A DNA stretch of 64,000 nt from Globodera rostochiensis. Its lineage: Eukaryota; Nematoda; Chromadorea; Rhabditida; Heteroderidae. Where the stretch lies: contig JAEVLN010000028.1 in NCBI GenBank assembly GCA_018350325.1, positions 743,753 through 807,752 on the forward strand, read 5' to 3'. Under the pieces are notes generated by a model. The model searched no databases, was not told the DNA's origin, and saw nothing but the letters and a program-made list of their open reading frames with translations. The translations under genes and the position numbers were made by a program. The first letter of the stretch is position 1. Every line of letters starts with the position of its first letter. Of the stretch, positions 32,110 to 44,184 are shown one piece after another.

Positions 32110-32943
32110 TGGCAGACAAAATAGGTTAATTCAATTCACAGAAACTTTTAAGGTTGAACACTTAACTTTTAATGATTTATTTTTTTAAATTTTTGAGAAA
32201 TTTCCCCCAAACATAAGGGTTCTGAGTGCAACATGGCAAAACAAAAAATTTTGAATGAAAATATTGTTTTTAAGATTAAAAGCAACCTTTTTTAATTATT
32301 TCAACTAAATCTCCCAATTTAATGAATAGTTTTAGTTATTATCAACCTATATGTAGAATGAATGCAAAGGACAGATTTAATCAAAAATGAATAATTTAAT
32401 AGTTAGGAAATGGTCTCACATTCATCGCTTTCAAATTCCAAACCAATAAACGACTATCGGAAAATGATTGGCTGATTCATTATGAGAAATTGTTTGGTGC
32501 ATAACGGGGGGGGGGGGGGCACGGATACGGGACATCAAAAAACACGGCATAATACGGATGGCCGGCAATAGGGTTCGGAAATCGGGTTGTGGCCGGCGGG
32601 CTTTTTTCCGGGAAGCCCAAAAAGTGCCGGGCGGGATTTCCGGGCGGGCATTTTTTTAATTTTCGTCCGGGCTGGCGCTAGTCGGGCGCAGGCATGAGCA
32701 TGGATACAAATTATAAATCCGTGTCCGGATTATCCGTGGCTTTTGAATCCGTATCCGTTTGTATCCGTCTCATTTTTCGAAATTCATATCCGTATCCGCT
32801 CCGCGGATATCCGCAATATCCGCTGAGAAAATTTTTTACAATTTTAAACCAAAAATTACGAATTTTTTTCTCAGTACATATGTAATTGCTGATCTTCCCC
32901 TTTGTCATCATTTCAGCAAGAGATTGAGATTGCGGGTACGGGT
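32110..32943. other. Spacer with poly-G run and CCGGCGGGC-rich stretch
   Basis: 32110-32515 is the inverted counterpart of 47.5-47.9 kb and carries a poly-G run at about 32506. 32520-32930 is unrelated low-complexity sequence with repeated ATCCGTATCCG words. No gene. Confidence 0.45.
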
Positions 32944-33212
32944 CAGGGCTGCGTCGAAACCTTTCGATTTCGATTTCGATAATTTCGAGGTTTTTCTACC
33001 GATTTTCTTACGAAAATCGAAAGAGAAAATTCTTCGAAATTTTGTCGAAAGAGAAATTGTATCAAAGAAATTTTGTATTTTTTGAGACACTTTACCACAT
33101 TTTTTGTGTGCAAGGCAACTATTATTGTTGGCTTATTGGTCTGAGTTCCCGTCACCAAAAACCGTTGGATGTTCAAACCCCCTCCATGTCATTGACATTT
33201 TTTTATCCTTTA
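32944..33212 (+). mobile_element. hAT-like element truncated at its right side
   Basis: Starts with the terminal repeat CAGGGCTGCGTCGAAA and the TTTCGATTTCGAT run and includes the tRNA-like segment (33114-33188), as in 27577-28366, but no right end follows; it runs into another sequence beginning CAGGGTTGGACGGGACCGGG. Confidence 0.75.
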
Positions 33213-34215
33213 CACCAGGGTTGGACGGGACCGGGACTTTTGGGAAAAACCGGGACCGGACCGGGACCAAGATTTTCAACCGGTACCGGGACTAACCGGG
33301 ACTTTTCAAGGTAAATTTTTTTGTGTTCAGTGGTAAAACAAAAAAATTTTTTTTGTTATTCAAAAATATTTTCCTCATTGTCTTTAACATCAATTTTATC
33401 ATATCATTTTTTTGAGATTCTGCCTTTTAGGTGGTGGGGGTCGGCGGTGCCGACAGGCGCCGCCGGGGAAATTTTTTCAACATTTTAATGATATTTGTTA
33501 AGAAAATTGTTTAGAAATTTCACAAAAATTTAAATTTTTTGAATTTTAATTGCTTAGAAATTTAACAAAATTCAAATACTTTAAATCTTCAAAAAAATTT
33601 TGCTTTCTCATTCCTAAAAAGCTTCAAAAAGTTAACGTATATTTTAAATTTTGGTTGAAAATCTCTTAACAAAATGAGTCAAAATTCAAAAAATTTCTCA
33701 GCGGCGCCTATCGGCACCGCTGACCCCCCCGCCAATCGAAAAATCATCTAAAATTCATGATAGATTAAAAGCCCTCGATCCAATTTAATTTAATATTATT
33801 GTTTTTAATAAATTTTTGAAAATTCAAGGATACAATGATGTGGAAATAATGAAAAACTTTTTAATAGATATATTTTTGTCCCACTTGAATGGTGAAGCAT
33901 CGATGACTCATTTTTTTGAGCAAAGTTACAGGCCATCAAAGTTGGCCAAAAACAATAGTGTGGCGGGTTGGAACCCTTTTTTGTTCAAACATATGAAAGC
34001 TTGTTTTTAATAGTGTGAAAATATGTTATTTGATTTGAAAATCAAAAAATTGTTGACCATATTTTTTGTGAAGATTAAAAAACTAAAAAAAAGATAAGAA
34101 ATTCACACGCATCTAAGGAGATTTGAATTATTAAACGAGTCCTAATATTTTTTGAACTAACAAAAAAAGAACAACTTATTAAGTAAGTATTCATTCACTT
34201 AAAAATTAATAAAAA
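33213..34215. other. Repeat-derived spacer
   Basis: Contains two copies of the GC-rich hairpin repeat (about 33440-33470 inverted; 33698-33725 direct) and an ACCGGGACCGGACCGGGAC run. From about 34020 on it shares sequence, inverted, with the flank of the 5S copy at 21.7 kb. No gene. Confidence 0.45.
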
Positions 34216-34334
34216 AGCTTACAACACCGCCGATTCCCAGGACGTCTCCGTTCCAAGTACTAAGGCGGCCCAACGTTGCTTAACTTGCCAGATCGGACGG
34301 GATGGCGTGCTTTCAACGTGGTATGGTCGTAAGC
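34216..34334 (-). rRNA. 5S ribosomal RNA
   Basis: Minus strand begins GCTTACGACCATACCACGTT, contains CCATCCCGTCCGATCTGGCA and AGTTAAGCAACGTTGGGCC and ends GGTGTTGTAAGCT before a T run (terminator). 119 nt, closely matching nematode 5S. It is a component of the large ribosomal subunit, transcribed by Pol III from an internal promoter. It is the intact partner of the deleted copy at 21627. Confidence 0.95.
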
Positions 34335-35121
34335 GATGAAAAAGCAAGGAAAGCCAACCAAATATGTGATTTTTCGTCCCTTTGGTTACGCTCAAACAGA
34401 TAATGGACAATAATAACTAGAGCCCGGATCATTGTCGCAAACCAAAAGTCGTGCAAAATTCCAACGTACAAAAATTAATTATTATTATTATTATTATTAT
34501 AGGCTACTTTTGTAAACACACATTTTTTTAACACAAATTTAAGCACCGCCCAGTTGAGGGCAGCGCAGTTCCAAAATTTATTCCATGCCACAGATATTTT
34601 GGGCAGGATACACCAAGTACCTCAAGCTTGGGTAATAAACCGAAGAAAGGAGCGCTGGTCAGGTTTAGAAATTTCATAACTTTTTGAAAAATTATATTTT
34701 TCAAACTCCAAAACTGCAAAATTATTTCTTTTGTACGGGGAATAGCGGCAAAAATTTTGAAAACAATTTTTATATTTTGGCAATTTTTGATGTTGAGCTT
34801 TTAGCCCATAGTATAAGCGTATTCAGAAAAAGATTCCTGATTAAAAAGTTGCTTCAAATTTGAATAATAGTCTCGAAATTGATGCAAATATTCCCCCCCC
34901 CCCCCCCCCCCTCCATCCAAACAACCACCGACAGTCACAAAGGTACATAAGTAAAAGACATTTACCTATTACATAAATGAAATAATGGATAAAATAAATT
35001 CTTAATGAAATTCCCATCTTTTCATAAGCGTTTTCTTTACGCTTCGGTGGCGTTCTCGATTGGAGGCAAGGACGCATTCTTAAATAAATTTATCATTTTT
35101 AGTTAATTTCTTTTTTAAAAA
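34335..35121. other. Spacer, nothing recognised
   Basis: Shared 5S flank to about 34415, then an ATT microsatellite (34470-34500) and a poly-C run (34893-34912). An unassigned frame on minus (34528-34719) shows no family. Confidence 0.45.
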
Positions 35122-36509
35122 TCAATTTTCATCAAAAAACTTATTACAGTCATTTTTGGGGTCTTTAAGCGGAGAATACGGGAAACAACGAATTTGGAAT
35201 TGAGTATAAATAATTACTAAAATAAAAATGCCAAAACTTACGCATTTCCTGGTTGTGGACATCTTTGGGCATGCATTTCCCAAGTTCCTCCTTTTTAATT
35301 TATTTAATTTTTTTGTCACATTTCTTTAATTTGTTCTTAGAAAAGCAATTGAAATTTTATATTGGAATTTTCAAATTTTATAAATATGAAAACTCTTACA
35401 ACGTCCGAGTGCTTTCGCTGCAAACATTTGAGGATCTTTGGCTAAATTTGTTTTAATATTTCGCATAAAAAGTTTAGTTTAATTTTGTATTTTCATTTTT
35501 TAATTCATTAAAAACTCTAAACACTTACACATTTTTCACTAGTCACCTTGGCCTCATCAAACTCGTCCAAACACATACTGGGGCTTTTCTAAATAATAAA
35601 TATAAATTAAAATCAGTAATTTAATAAATAATGAATATAATTAAAATTAGTAATTTAAATACATAATAAAACAATTAAATTACACATTTAGACAATTTTG
35701 GCAGGCACTTTTCAAGGCTTTCCTAAATATGAGCAATAATAAATTCTGGTTTTAAGTCCTTCGAGATTTTCAACATCTTTCGAAATTAAAAATTAAAACT
35801 TTTTGTAAACGGGATAGATAACCTTTTTGGGACTTTTTGGCTCACAATCTAGGTCAATCCGATCCTGGTTTTCCCCCAAAATCCCGCTTTAAAAATAGAG
35901 CAAAGGTATGTATTAAAAATATTTATTTTTGAAATTTGTGCGAAATAATCTTTCGCGAACTGACTTGCACTGCGCCCCCCACCCTTTTTTAACCAAATCC
36001 GGATGGCCAGCAAGTACGCACTTTATTCTCTGTGCCTAAATTTTGTAAACGTTATATTTATAATGTTTTGTTTAAATTTTTACAGTTGTTAGGCATAAAA
36101 TTACACTTACTAAGACCGGGTCTTTTGAGATTGCTTCTTGTGGGGTCATCTAAAGGTTTTGAAAACATTTTCGACCGATCGATCTGCATGGCGAAATAGG
36201 GCAATGTTTTTCATTTTGCTAATTGATTTATTAAAAAACAACGAGATCTTACATCATCGCCGCATTTGAATGAAGCTCCCTGCTGGCAACAGGCGTCTCC
36301 ATTGTAGGCATGCCGATCAAAGCATTCGCCCCAATTGTCGCGGCATTTTGCCGTCATTTTCTGGCACGGCGTGAGCTCTTCGTGCGACTAAAAAGGTGAA
36401 TAGAAAGCAAATAAAAGGAACCGACTGAGGCCGAGTCGTCCCCCCAACTGAAGTCGAGAAGAGTAAGCGCGATGAGAAGGGCAAAAGCGACAGTGTTGGA
36501 GACGTTCAT
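35122..36509 (-). CDS. Secreted micro-exon protein, family member 3
   Basis: Minus exons 36509-36426, 36387-36253, 36149-36111, 36035-35994, 35722-35684, 35588-35529, 35441-35400, 35290-35242 and 35162-35122 (TGA). The first seven are multiples of 3 with phase-0 introns; the last two join in phase 1. Product about 176 residues with signal peptide MNVSNTVAFALLIALTLL. Exon 2 keeps the C-X6-C-X6-C-X10-CC-X7-C pattern and most residues of member 1 (DNWGECFDRHAYNGDACCQQ). Compared with member 2, one extra base before the last donor shifts the end, which becomes HPKNDCNKFFDEN instead of the NAPLPP tail. The first donor is GTCGGT, weaker than GTGAGT in member 1. Apparently intact. Confidence 0.72.
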
Positions 36510-36930
36510 TTGTTGTCGAAATTCGCAGTTGGATTATCTTAATTGGAAATTTGATGCTTTAAAAATAGAAAAATTATTCAAATCAAAATGTTTATTTTTA
36601 ATTCAGAACATTTAAAATTAAGGCATTGTTTCTCAACATAACTTAAAACCAAAAAGTTAAGATAAAAGTTTTTTGGGAAAGAGTAGTCATAAAAGCAAAA
36701 GTACCAGAGCTTGCTAATAATTCAAAGTGAGTCCAAAATAAGGCGCAAAAAGGGATCGCAGTTCAAGGATTATTGAGATATGTTTTAAACTAAGGGTGGG
36801 GGGTTTCGTTCAGACCCCAACATTTTGGTCGTGGGTTTCCGTCCCCGAACCGCGATATACCCGCCCGAAGCCTCGGGGTTAACCCCTAATTTAAATTGCA
36901 AGCACCCTAATCCCACCTCAAACTGATTTT

Positions 36931-37070
36931 GTGTGAGGGGAAACCGGGTATTTATGCAGCAAATCACTCACACACAAATCAAAAATAGAATTTCCATCAA
37001 ACGGATGAATAATAAACAACCCCCCACGGGCATGCCATTCCACCGATCGGCCAAGCTTTTCCAATGCTTA
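36931..37070 (-). promoter_or_regulatory. Conserved upstream block with TATA-like motif, micro-exon gene 3
   Basis: Reverse-strand counterpart of 6370-6515: CATTGGAAAAGCTTGGCCGA through GCATAAATACCCGGTTTCCC. About 430 bp before the ATG, with an inverted CCCCGA repeat between. Confidence 0.45.
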
Positions 37071-37207
37071 AAGGGGTGATTGTACATTTGACTTATCTTT
37101 TAACGTCTCGCATAAAAGAATTTAATGGAAAAAATGATGAAGCCAATGTGTAAAATGATTCATAAACAAAAAATTTCAAATAATAAATATTTAAAAAAAA
37201 AAAAGAT

Positions 37208-37471
37208 GTGCTCAAATGGACTTTGATTTTTGTTCATCTTTTTTCGATTAGAGAGCAGTGTTTTTTATATTGTTGTCGAATTTTTGTTTTTGTGGTTGCC
37301 TCTGGCAAAATCAAATTTGAAAAATTTTTGATCAGAAATTCAAAACCCTCCTTCAACCTCGAAAATGAGTTTTGTGTCGCTCTTCTGATCAGTGTCGGAT
37401 TGCTTGCTGTGCCCGTTTGCCATCCGCTAATGGACTTGAGAACCTGTCGAAACGCTAAATATGGTTCTTAA
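37208..37471 (+). other. Hydrophobic reading frame shared by the three micro-exon loci
   Basis: An 87-codon frame starting at TTG whose last part, FCVALLISVGLLAVPVCHPL, is hydrophobic. The part from about 37370 recurs, inverted relative to it, at 6085-6190 and 15657-15760, always on the far side of the conserved upstream block. In those copies the frame is broken. It may be the end of a divergently oriented neighbour gene or just flanking DNA carried along in duplication. Confidence 0.35.
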
Positions 37472-39092
37472 TTTGTTTAATTTTGAGATTTTGTTTCGTT
37501 ATCAATTCTTGGAATAAATTATTTCACAAAATAATTTAACATAGGAAAGAAAGATTAATTTTATTTATACAAACACAAAATAAAATCCTAAAGATTAGCA
37601 TTTTATGAACAAAATTATCTGGTAGATTGATGATAGCAGTAAAATAATCAGGCTTAAAACTTCATTTGTTGAAATCAGCAAAACAAAAATCCCTATTTTT
37701 GAATAGATGAAAATCACGCAAACGCATATCCAATGTCCAGTCCTTCTAAAACTGATCGGTATTTTCAGTTCTAGGTTAAAATGATTGCCATTTGTAAATT
37801 CCGTGGAATAGTGAGTTTTTGTGCCAAACGCGATTTTCCGGGCAAGTTTTTAGTATTCCGTAAGAAAACATTTTTTAATTTATTTGATATGTTTGAAAAA
37901 AACAGTCAGAAATTAATAAAATAGTTTTAATTTCGCTGGCAAAACTTAGGAGTTTAAATGTTTTTTTAATAAGAGCGAAATAATTGTCAAAAAGCCCAAA
38001 ATTCTCAGCTCTGCTTTACCTTCTTTAAATTTCGTGTTTTGCCTTTTTCTTCTGTGCCGAAGCTTTTCCAAAATTAGAAAATTTTATAGGGATAAGTAAC
38101 AGTTAAAAGTAGCAGAAAATTGACAACAATTTTTTGGATTTTAATTACAGTAAAAAACTTCAAAATTATATTAAACAAATGAGCATTCTTTGAGTTTGAT
38201 AAATGTATTACGTGTTCATTCATTTTTTATATAAATAAAAATATTCACTTTTTTTAGGAATGGGAGGGGCCCACGGCACCGAGAGGCACCGTCGGGAAAA
38301 TTTTTTAAATCGGAAGGGCTGAGAGTGCCGATAAACTCCACCAAAATTTTTTAAAAAGATTACAAAGGGGAAAATTAATTTAAGTTGGGGGTTTAATAAA
38401 TATTGCTTTATTAATAGAATTGACCTAGCAATTGTTAATTTTTTGTGATTTTTTTTTGTGGAAATTTTATACGAAACGAAATTTAAAAAATTTGGCGAAA
38501 CGAAAAAAACGAAACACGAAAGTCCACCAAAAACATACAAAAAACACGAAACATGCGACCAAAATTATTTAAAGATTTAATTTTGAAAGTATCATCAATA
38601 GCCAAAAAAGAAAACAAGCGAACAGTTTCTTTTTTTAATTTGGAGCAAGCCCCATTATTTACGAAAATTATCTTCCCACCCTCGGAGTTCCTTTGGTCCC
38701 TCGGGGGGGGGGGGGGGGGGGAGCGGCGTAAACATAATAATACATATTATAAATTGGTGGAATGGAAGATTGTGGACAAAATTTGTGGAAGGATAGCGTC
38801 GTCTTCCTTTTTGCTAATGGATGTGTCCGATAATTAATGTCGAGAATGTTTCTCTCATTGGACCAATTCTTGTTTATATTTCACCGTAAAATTCTCACAT
38901 TTTTTTAAACATACCACAAGACTCTCGAAGAGCCGACACTTTGCCACAACCGCTGATTGGCAGAAAATAAAATATGGACACTTTAAATTATCTTTATCAA
39001 TAGGGATGCGATTTTTCCTTAATTGCTACAAAGGGATAAAAAAAACAAATCATCCATTTATTTCGTCTAACAAAGGCATATTTAGCCGGAAA
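37472..39092. other. Spacer, nothing firm
   Basis: AT-rich. 37985-38110 is a distant relative of 5140-5250 (TTCTCAGCTCTGC..CTTTTTC words). A long poly-G run lies at 38703-38720. A 94-codon frame over it has no family resemblance. Confidence 0.45.
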
Positions 39093-42000
39093 ATGCTCGG
39101 AATGTTGCCGACCTCAGCGACCATCGTTGGAATGATGCTTCTGCTGTTGATGGTGCATAAACCGCATTGTGCAGCTGATGATGACCGTATGGACTAACAA
39201 ATAAAAGTGTAACCGCACTCCCGGAATACCAAATTTTTTGGGGGCAGCAATTCCAAATGGCTTAGGAAATATGTAATTCGTGATTTACCCTTCTCGTTTT
39301 TTTGATCAACTTTTTACCGATTTTTAACATTCCCGGTACGGATTTGATAAAAATAAAAGTCGGAATTCATTTTTCATGCATCTTCTATTACACAGCTGTG
39401 GAAATAATGCGCGAATTCACTGTGGAGTATAACATTCTGAGTGGGCCCGCGTATGACGTTTTGGAACACTTGTCCGTGATCAGCGAAAAAGCCAAATTTT
39501 TCATGAAACTGTCGGGGCCAGTTGGCAGCATTATAGCAGCGTGTGTTGAAACGGCATTCCCTGTGAACGCTTTATTTTTACAGCATATTAATTAAAGTAA
39601 CGGATGTTTTTTGTAGCCGGAGGATCCAATGATGCGGGCCCTTGCAATTTATCATCAAAAAATTGAGCGCAGATTTGTGGAACAGAATGGGCTGATAAAC
39701 AGTGCAATAAACAAAATATTGAGCGGAATACAAATGGACCAATACAACACTGTACCACTTTTATTTTTAAGTAAAAAAAGCATTTCCAGTTCCCAGTGGC
39801 ACGGGAAACCTCATGATTATCTTTTTTTAGAATAAATTTGTAAAAGCTCGAATAGCTAACTATAAAATGTTTGTTTAAAGTTTCACTAATTAACAAAACG
39901 GTACAAAGCTTTAAAAGTCATGTATTTAGTTGAATTTCAAAAATGCGTGTGCCTTTAAAATTGATTTGATTCAACGTTTAGAATAATCATTTTTTTGCGT
40001 TGTAGAACGTGCATGTTCCCATGCGCCAACTCCAGTATCTGTTCAATCTTCTGACAGATCCAAATGAGGATCGAAAAATATGGAAAGCAAATTTGTGTCC
40101 GCGTGCAACCAGAACACCCAATCGCCGATACAGTTATTACAGGTAGATTTCAAAGGATATTTTATTCTTTTATAGCCTTGAATAGGAAATTCAGAGTTTC
40201 CTATTTAATTTTGTAAATCCTAAACGTGTTCATTCCTTGGTTATAACTTTGTTTACCACATTTTGTAAATCTAATCCAGTTTTTCTAAAATTTTTAAGCC
40301 TTTAATTAGAAAAAATTCGAAAAACACTAAAACAATAAATATTACAAAATTAACTAGGGAACCAATGGCACCATATGCATATGTTGCGGTAAATTTTGGA
40401 AACGGTAAATTCCGGAAGTTCAATTTCCAAAATTTACCTGTGAATCCGGAATTTACCGATTTTCAAAATCTATTGTAACTCAAATATTGATTTTACAGTA
40501 TATCGACGAAAAAATGGTTTCGCACTGCAAGAGACATCACCCTTCCCAGCTAATTTGGCGTATCATGGCTGATGTTCGTGAAATTTTTTTGGAGCTTGGC
40601 TCGGAGACTTATAGGCAAAATTGACGTGCTCGTCTTATTTCATGAATTTTTATTTGCGTACGTTTATTTTAACTTTTGAAGGTTTTAACGGAGCGGAGCC
40701 TTTGTTAATTCGAAATATGCCCTTCCTTTTTTATTTGTTTATTAAACAATTATGAATCGTAAATGCGCAGACTAATGAAAAATTTACTATTTCCAGTTGT
40801 GATGGAAGCTTTTTACTTCTTAAGTGATGCGCAAAAGGCGGCACAGCTTTCTTCCAACCTCAAGACGGGTAGATTTTCATTGTTCATACTTTTATTTTTT
40901 AATAAATTAGGTAAAATTGGTCAATGCACAAAAGTTGCAGTTTGATAAAACAAAATTGTGAATCAAAAGGCACAATTAACTTTGTTTTATTCGGAGCATT
41001 AATATCTGTGATTTCCTTAACTTAAACCGACTTAATCAAAAAGTAACCAAGCGACTCCTTGTGTAATTATTTTTGCAATTTCAGTCATGATTCAAAGAAG
41101 AAAAACAAATTTCTCTGAGTTCTAAACAATAAACGCTATCACCAAAATCTTCAACAAATCGGAATAAGACAACCATTTGACACGTGAGTTGTGGAATTTG
41201 ATTTTCAAATTGATTATAGTGTAAATTACAGCTGCTACCTTCAAACAGCGTACGAGGCAAATGATCTGCGAAGACGTCCTTTGCTTAGACTTGCCGAAAT
41301 CATTAAGCATGATACAGTCAAGCTCGTACGATAAAATATTTGGGAGTCTCTGCGCAAACCTGACAAATGAAAGCCAGCCAAGAGCCACGGAGGCCGAATT
41401 GAAACAAATCGGAGTGCTTATGAGTGGCATCACTGCAAATGTTTCAGAATGGATAAAAAATGAATTGGCAAGTTATATCTAGCTAACATAACCCAAGGGG
41501 CTCGGTTTGCGACATGTGATCTAAACATTCTCGGGTCAGAGTTCTGATTTCTAGAGATCTGACCCGAATCTTCAGGATCTGGTTAGACGGAGTCCGGGAT
41601 TTTTTGCTAAACCCCGGATAATCTGGATCCAGATTCGGACTGCAGCACTTGGATTATCCGAATTGAAAAATAATACTCCTAAGATGGTGTTACCGAGTTA
41701 CAAAATTCAACTTTTGGATGTCTTATTGACCCAATTTGAAATTTTAATTCATGGCGCGAAATTTTAAAATATTGTAGTTTGTTTTTGAATTTTCTTGACA
41801 AATTGAAAATTAGCGCGGAGCAGTGCACATTTGTGATAGTTTATGTATTTTATTTTGAGTTTTCTAATAAAAATTCAACTACTTTACGCACTTTTACAAA
41901 TATGTCACTATTGAAACTGAATTTTTAAAACCCTGTTTTCCTAATCAATTTTCTTAACAAAAATATTAAAAATTAAAAAAAAACATTTCCCGTCGGCACG

Positions 42001-43074
42001 CTGTCAGCGCCGTCTGACCCTCTAATTTAATGAATTTTTAGTTTATTGGCATTTTTCAGGAAAACGCGTGGCCAGAAGACATAATTGGAAAAGCAAAAAG
42101 CTCGATCGGGCTTAGTGACATAACCGATCCAGATGCCTACAACTCAACTGCAAGAAAAATTGAAGCCCGTGTTAGTTCAATGGGAGTACCCGGGTTAGTA
42201 GCTAAAAGTCTAAACGACCCTATAACTAATTCTTTCTAAAATTTTTATTTTTCGATTTAAATTGCCTGTAATATTTTTTTCTTAATAAGTATAATATAAA
42301 AGTTAAAAGAAATTTTCGCAAAACTTAATTTTTTTATTGTATTTGATTAGGTTTTCTGACTTTGCTAAAATCCTTTCAATTGACATAAAGATTAAATTGA
42401 TAAATAAATTAATTTCAAATACATATTTGATCATGTTGCCTAATAATAATTGATTTGTTTACATATTTAAAAGCTAAATTTAGTTTGATCTACCAAGTGC
42501 TAGTGTCTCTCGATTGGGATTATCTTAGAAACTTCTACTACGGCTGCCGCATGCCCAATTATTGCACCGTTGTGAAGGGATACCACAAAATCAACTTTGC
42601 AATTTTCCGACATGGTGAAAAAAATATTTACCGCAACGAAAGGTCGAAAGAATGGTACGCCAAAGTGAACGACTCTATTTCGGCAGTAATTGCGTACGTG
42701 CCAAATTTTTTTTGAAATTCATATTGACAAAATTGCGATTTTTTAAAGAAATCCCGTTTTTCTCTTCCATTCCTGCTTTTCTGGCTTTTGTCCCATTTTC
42801 CTGCTATTTATTCCCAATTTTTGTTTATAGATCAAATGCGAAAATCGACGATCTTGGCAGTCTTGTCAAAGAAATTGAGGCGGCTTGTTGCAGTTTGCTG
42901 TCCGACCATCTGTACAACGGATTTGTACTGTTGCACCAAAGCTGTTTTTTGGCCAAATACTGTGATCTGTCCACAGGCGCAGCATTTTCCAAGGACTTCG
43001 GAGTCGATGCGTACAGTTTTTTAAATGTCTACGTTTATTATTGGTTCCCATTAACCAATGATGAAAACTACTAA
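39093..43074 (+). CDS. Large multi-exon secreted protein, family not recognised
   Basis: Exon 39093-39186 gives a signal peptide (MLGMLPTSATIVGMMLLLLM..HCAADDD). Joinable exons follow: 39396-39562, 39617-39751, 40006-40142, 40499-40577, 40797-40868, 41120-41183, 41232 to about 41334, about 41385-41470, 42060-42193, 42474-42693 and 42831-43074 (TAA). Recognisable flow: FFMKLSGPVGSIIAACVETA, PEDPMMRALAIYHQKIERRF, VPMRQLQYLFNLL, YLQTAYEANDLRRRPLLRLA, FYYGCRMPNYCTVVKGYHKI, then a C-terminal part with CC, C and C. The helical EDP..AL..IH region followed by a Cys/aromatic end recalls uncharacterised secreted families of nematodes and other animals, but I cannot name one. Joins at 40142/40499 and 42193/42474 do not match in phase, so small exons are missing from this model or the gene is damaged. 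No internal stops otherwise. Confidence 0.55.
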
Positions 43075-44005
43075 CTATTTCTAATATTATAATAAGTTTT
43101 GCTAATTGTAGCCATCGGTGTTGAAGTGCTAAATTATACTCTTTTGGGAAGTTTTATGACAAATTTTCTGGGATGATTCATAAGAGGGAATCTTTTACGT
43201 TTTATGCTTCTGAGGTCGTTGGGTCAGAACCAGTGTTTTCCTGTTCCAACAATTTTGAACCTGTTCCTGTTCCTGTTCTGTTCTAAAATCTTAGAACAGC
43301 CTGTCTGTTCTGTTCCTGTTCTGTTCCGACCTCGAGAACAGAACAGGAACAGGAACAGAACAGGAACAGAACAGAGTAAACTGTTCTTAGACTGTTTCAA
43401 ATTAAAAATTTTCCGAGTGAAATTCAGACTGAAATTTTAATCGATGATTCATTGAACAGAGTGCTCATCACTTGCTAGTGATGCTCGAGACCTAACCTTA
43501 CCAAGAGTTGACCCCGAGACTCGAGAATTTGCTCCCAAAAATCCGAGACTTTTACGAAAATATTTTAAGTTAGGTTCAAAATAGGTTTGATCCCGACCCC
43601 TTGGGGGCAGGAAAATCGGGGAGGTCGGGGTTGGTCATGTCGAGAGTCGGGGGCGACCCAATTTTGAGAATGGGGAGCAGCCCTAATTCAAAATTTTTTG
43701 AGAATTCTGCTTCTGCTTTACATCAGGGGGGAGGGGGGGGGGGTCGGCGGTGCCGATAGGCGCCGCCGAGAAAATTTTGAATTTTTGACTTAATTTGTTA
43801 AGGGATTTGCAACCATTTTTTGAAGATTTTAATGGAATTGTTAAAAAAATGCTCTTGATTTTTAAAAACAAAACAAAAGGGTCCCCCTATGATTTTTTTC
43901 TCAAGTTTAATGAAACAAATAAAAAATTTTTATGTCTTCAAAAAATATTAATTCTAAAATATTTTTAATTACCATCAAAGTTCGTAAAGAGAGAAAAAAA
44001 GCATT

Positions 44006-44076
44006 TACAAAGTAGGGGGTTCGAACCCACAGCCCCAGGCATCACATATCACTCACCATTACACCACACCAGGGAG
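44006..44076 (-). other. tRNA-like segment 1 inside the 1157-bp element
   Basis: Minus: CCCTGGTGTGGTGTAATGGT (A-box TGGTGTAATGG) and GGGTTCGAACCCC (B-box). T-arm stem is partly paired, but the 5' CTCCCTG and 3' ACTTTG acceptor strands do not pair, so it is a tRNA-derived relic or Pol III promoter rather than a tRNA. Confidence 0.55.
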
Positions 44077-44123
44077 TAAAATATAAAGAATAAAAAAGAA
44101 TTTCACTAGGAAAAGTTGAACCT

Positions 44124-44184
44124 TAGACAAAATTGAATCAAGGCACGCAGTTTAACCACTGCGCCACGTGAGATCATAATGAAT
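44124..44184 (-). other. tRNA-like segment 2 inside the 1157-bp element
   Basis: Minus: CACGTGGCGCAGTGGTTAAA is a near-perfect tRNA D-arm/A-box (TGGCGCAGTGG); a weak B-box AGGTTCAACTT lies about 45 bp on. Acceptor stem not formed. Confidence 0.5.

Noticed and set aside
27577..33212. Stand-alone SINE insertions at the tRNA-like segments
   Set aside because: In all four places the segment lies at a comparable position inside a hAT-like element and has no own target-site duplication.
44006..44184. Functional tRNA genes
   Set aside because: A- and B-boxes are readable but acceptor stems do not pair and anticodon arms cannot be drawn with confidence.
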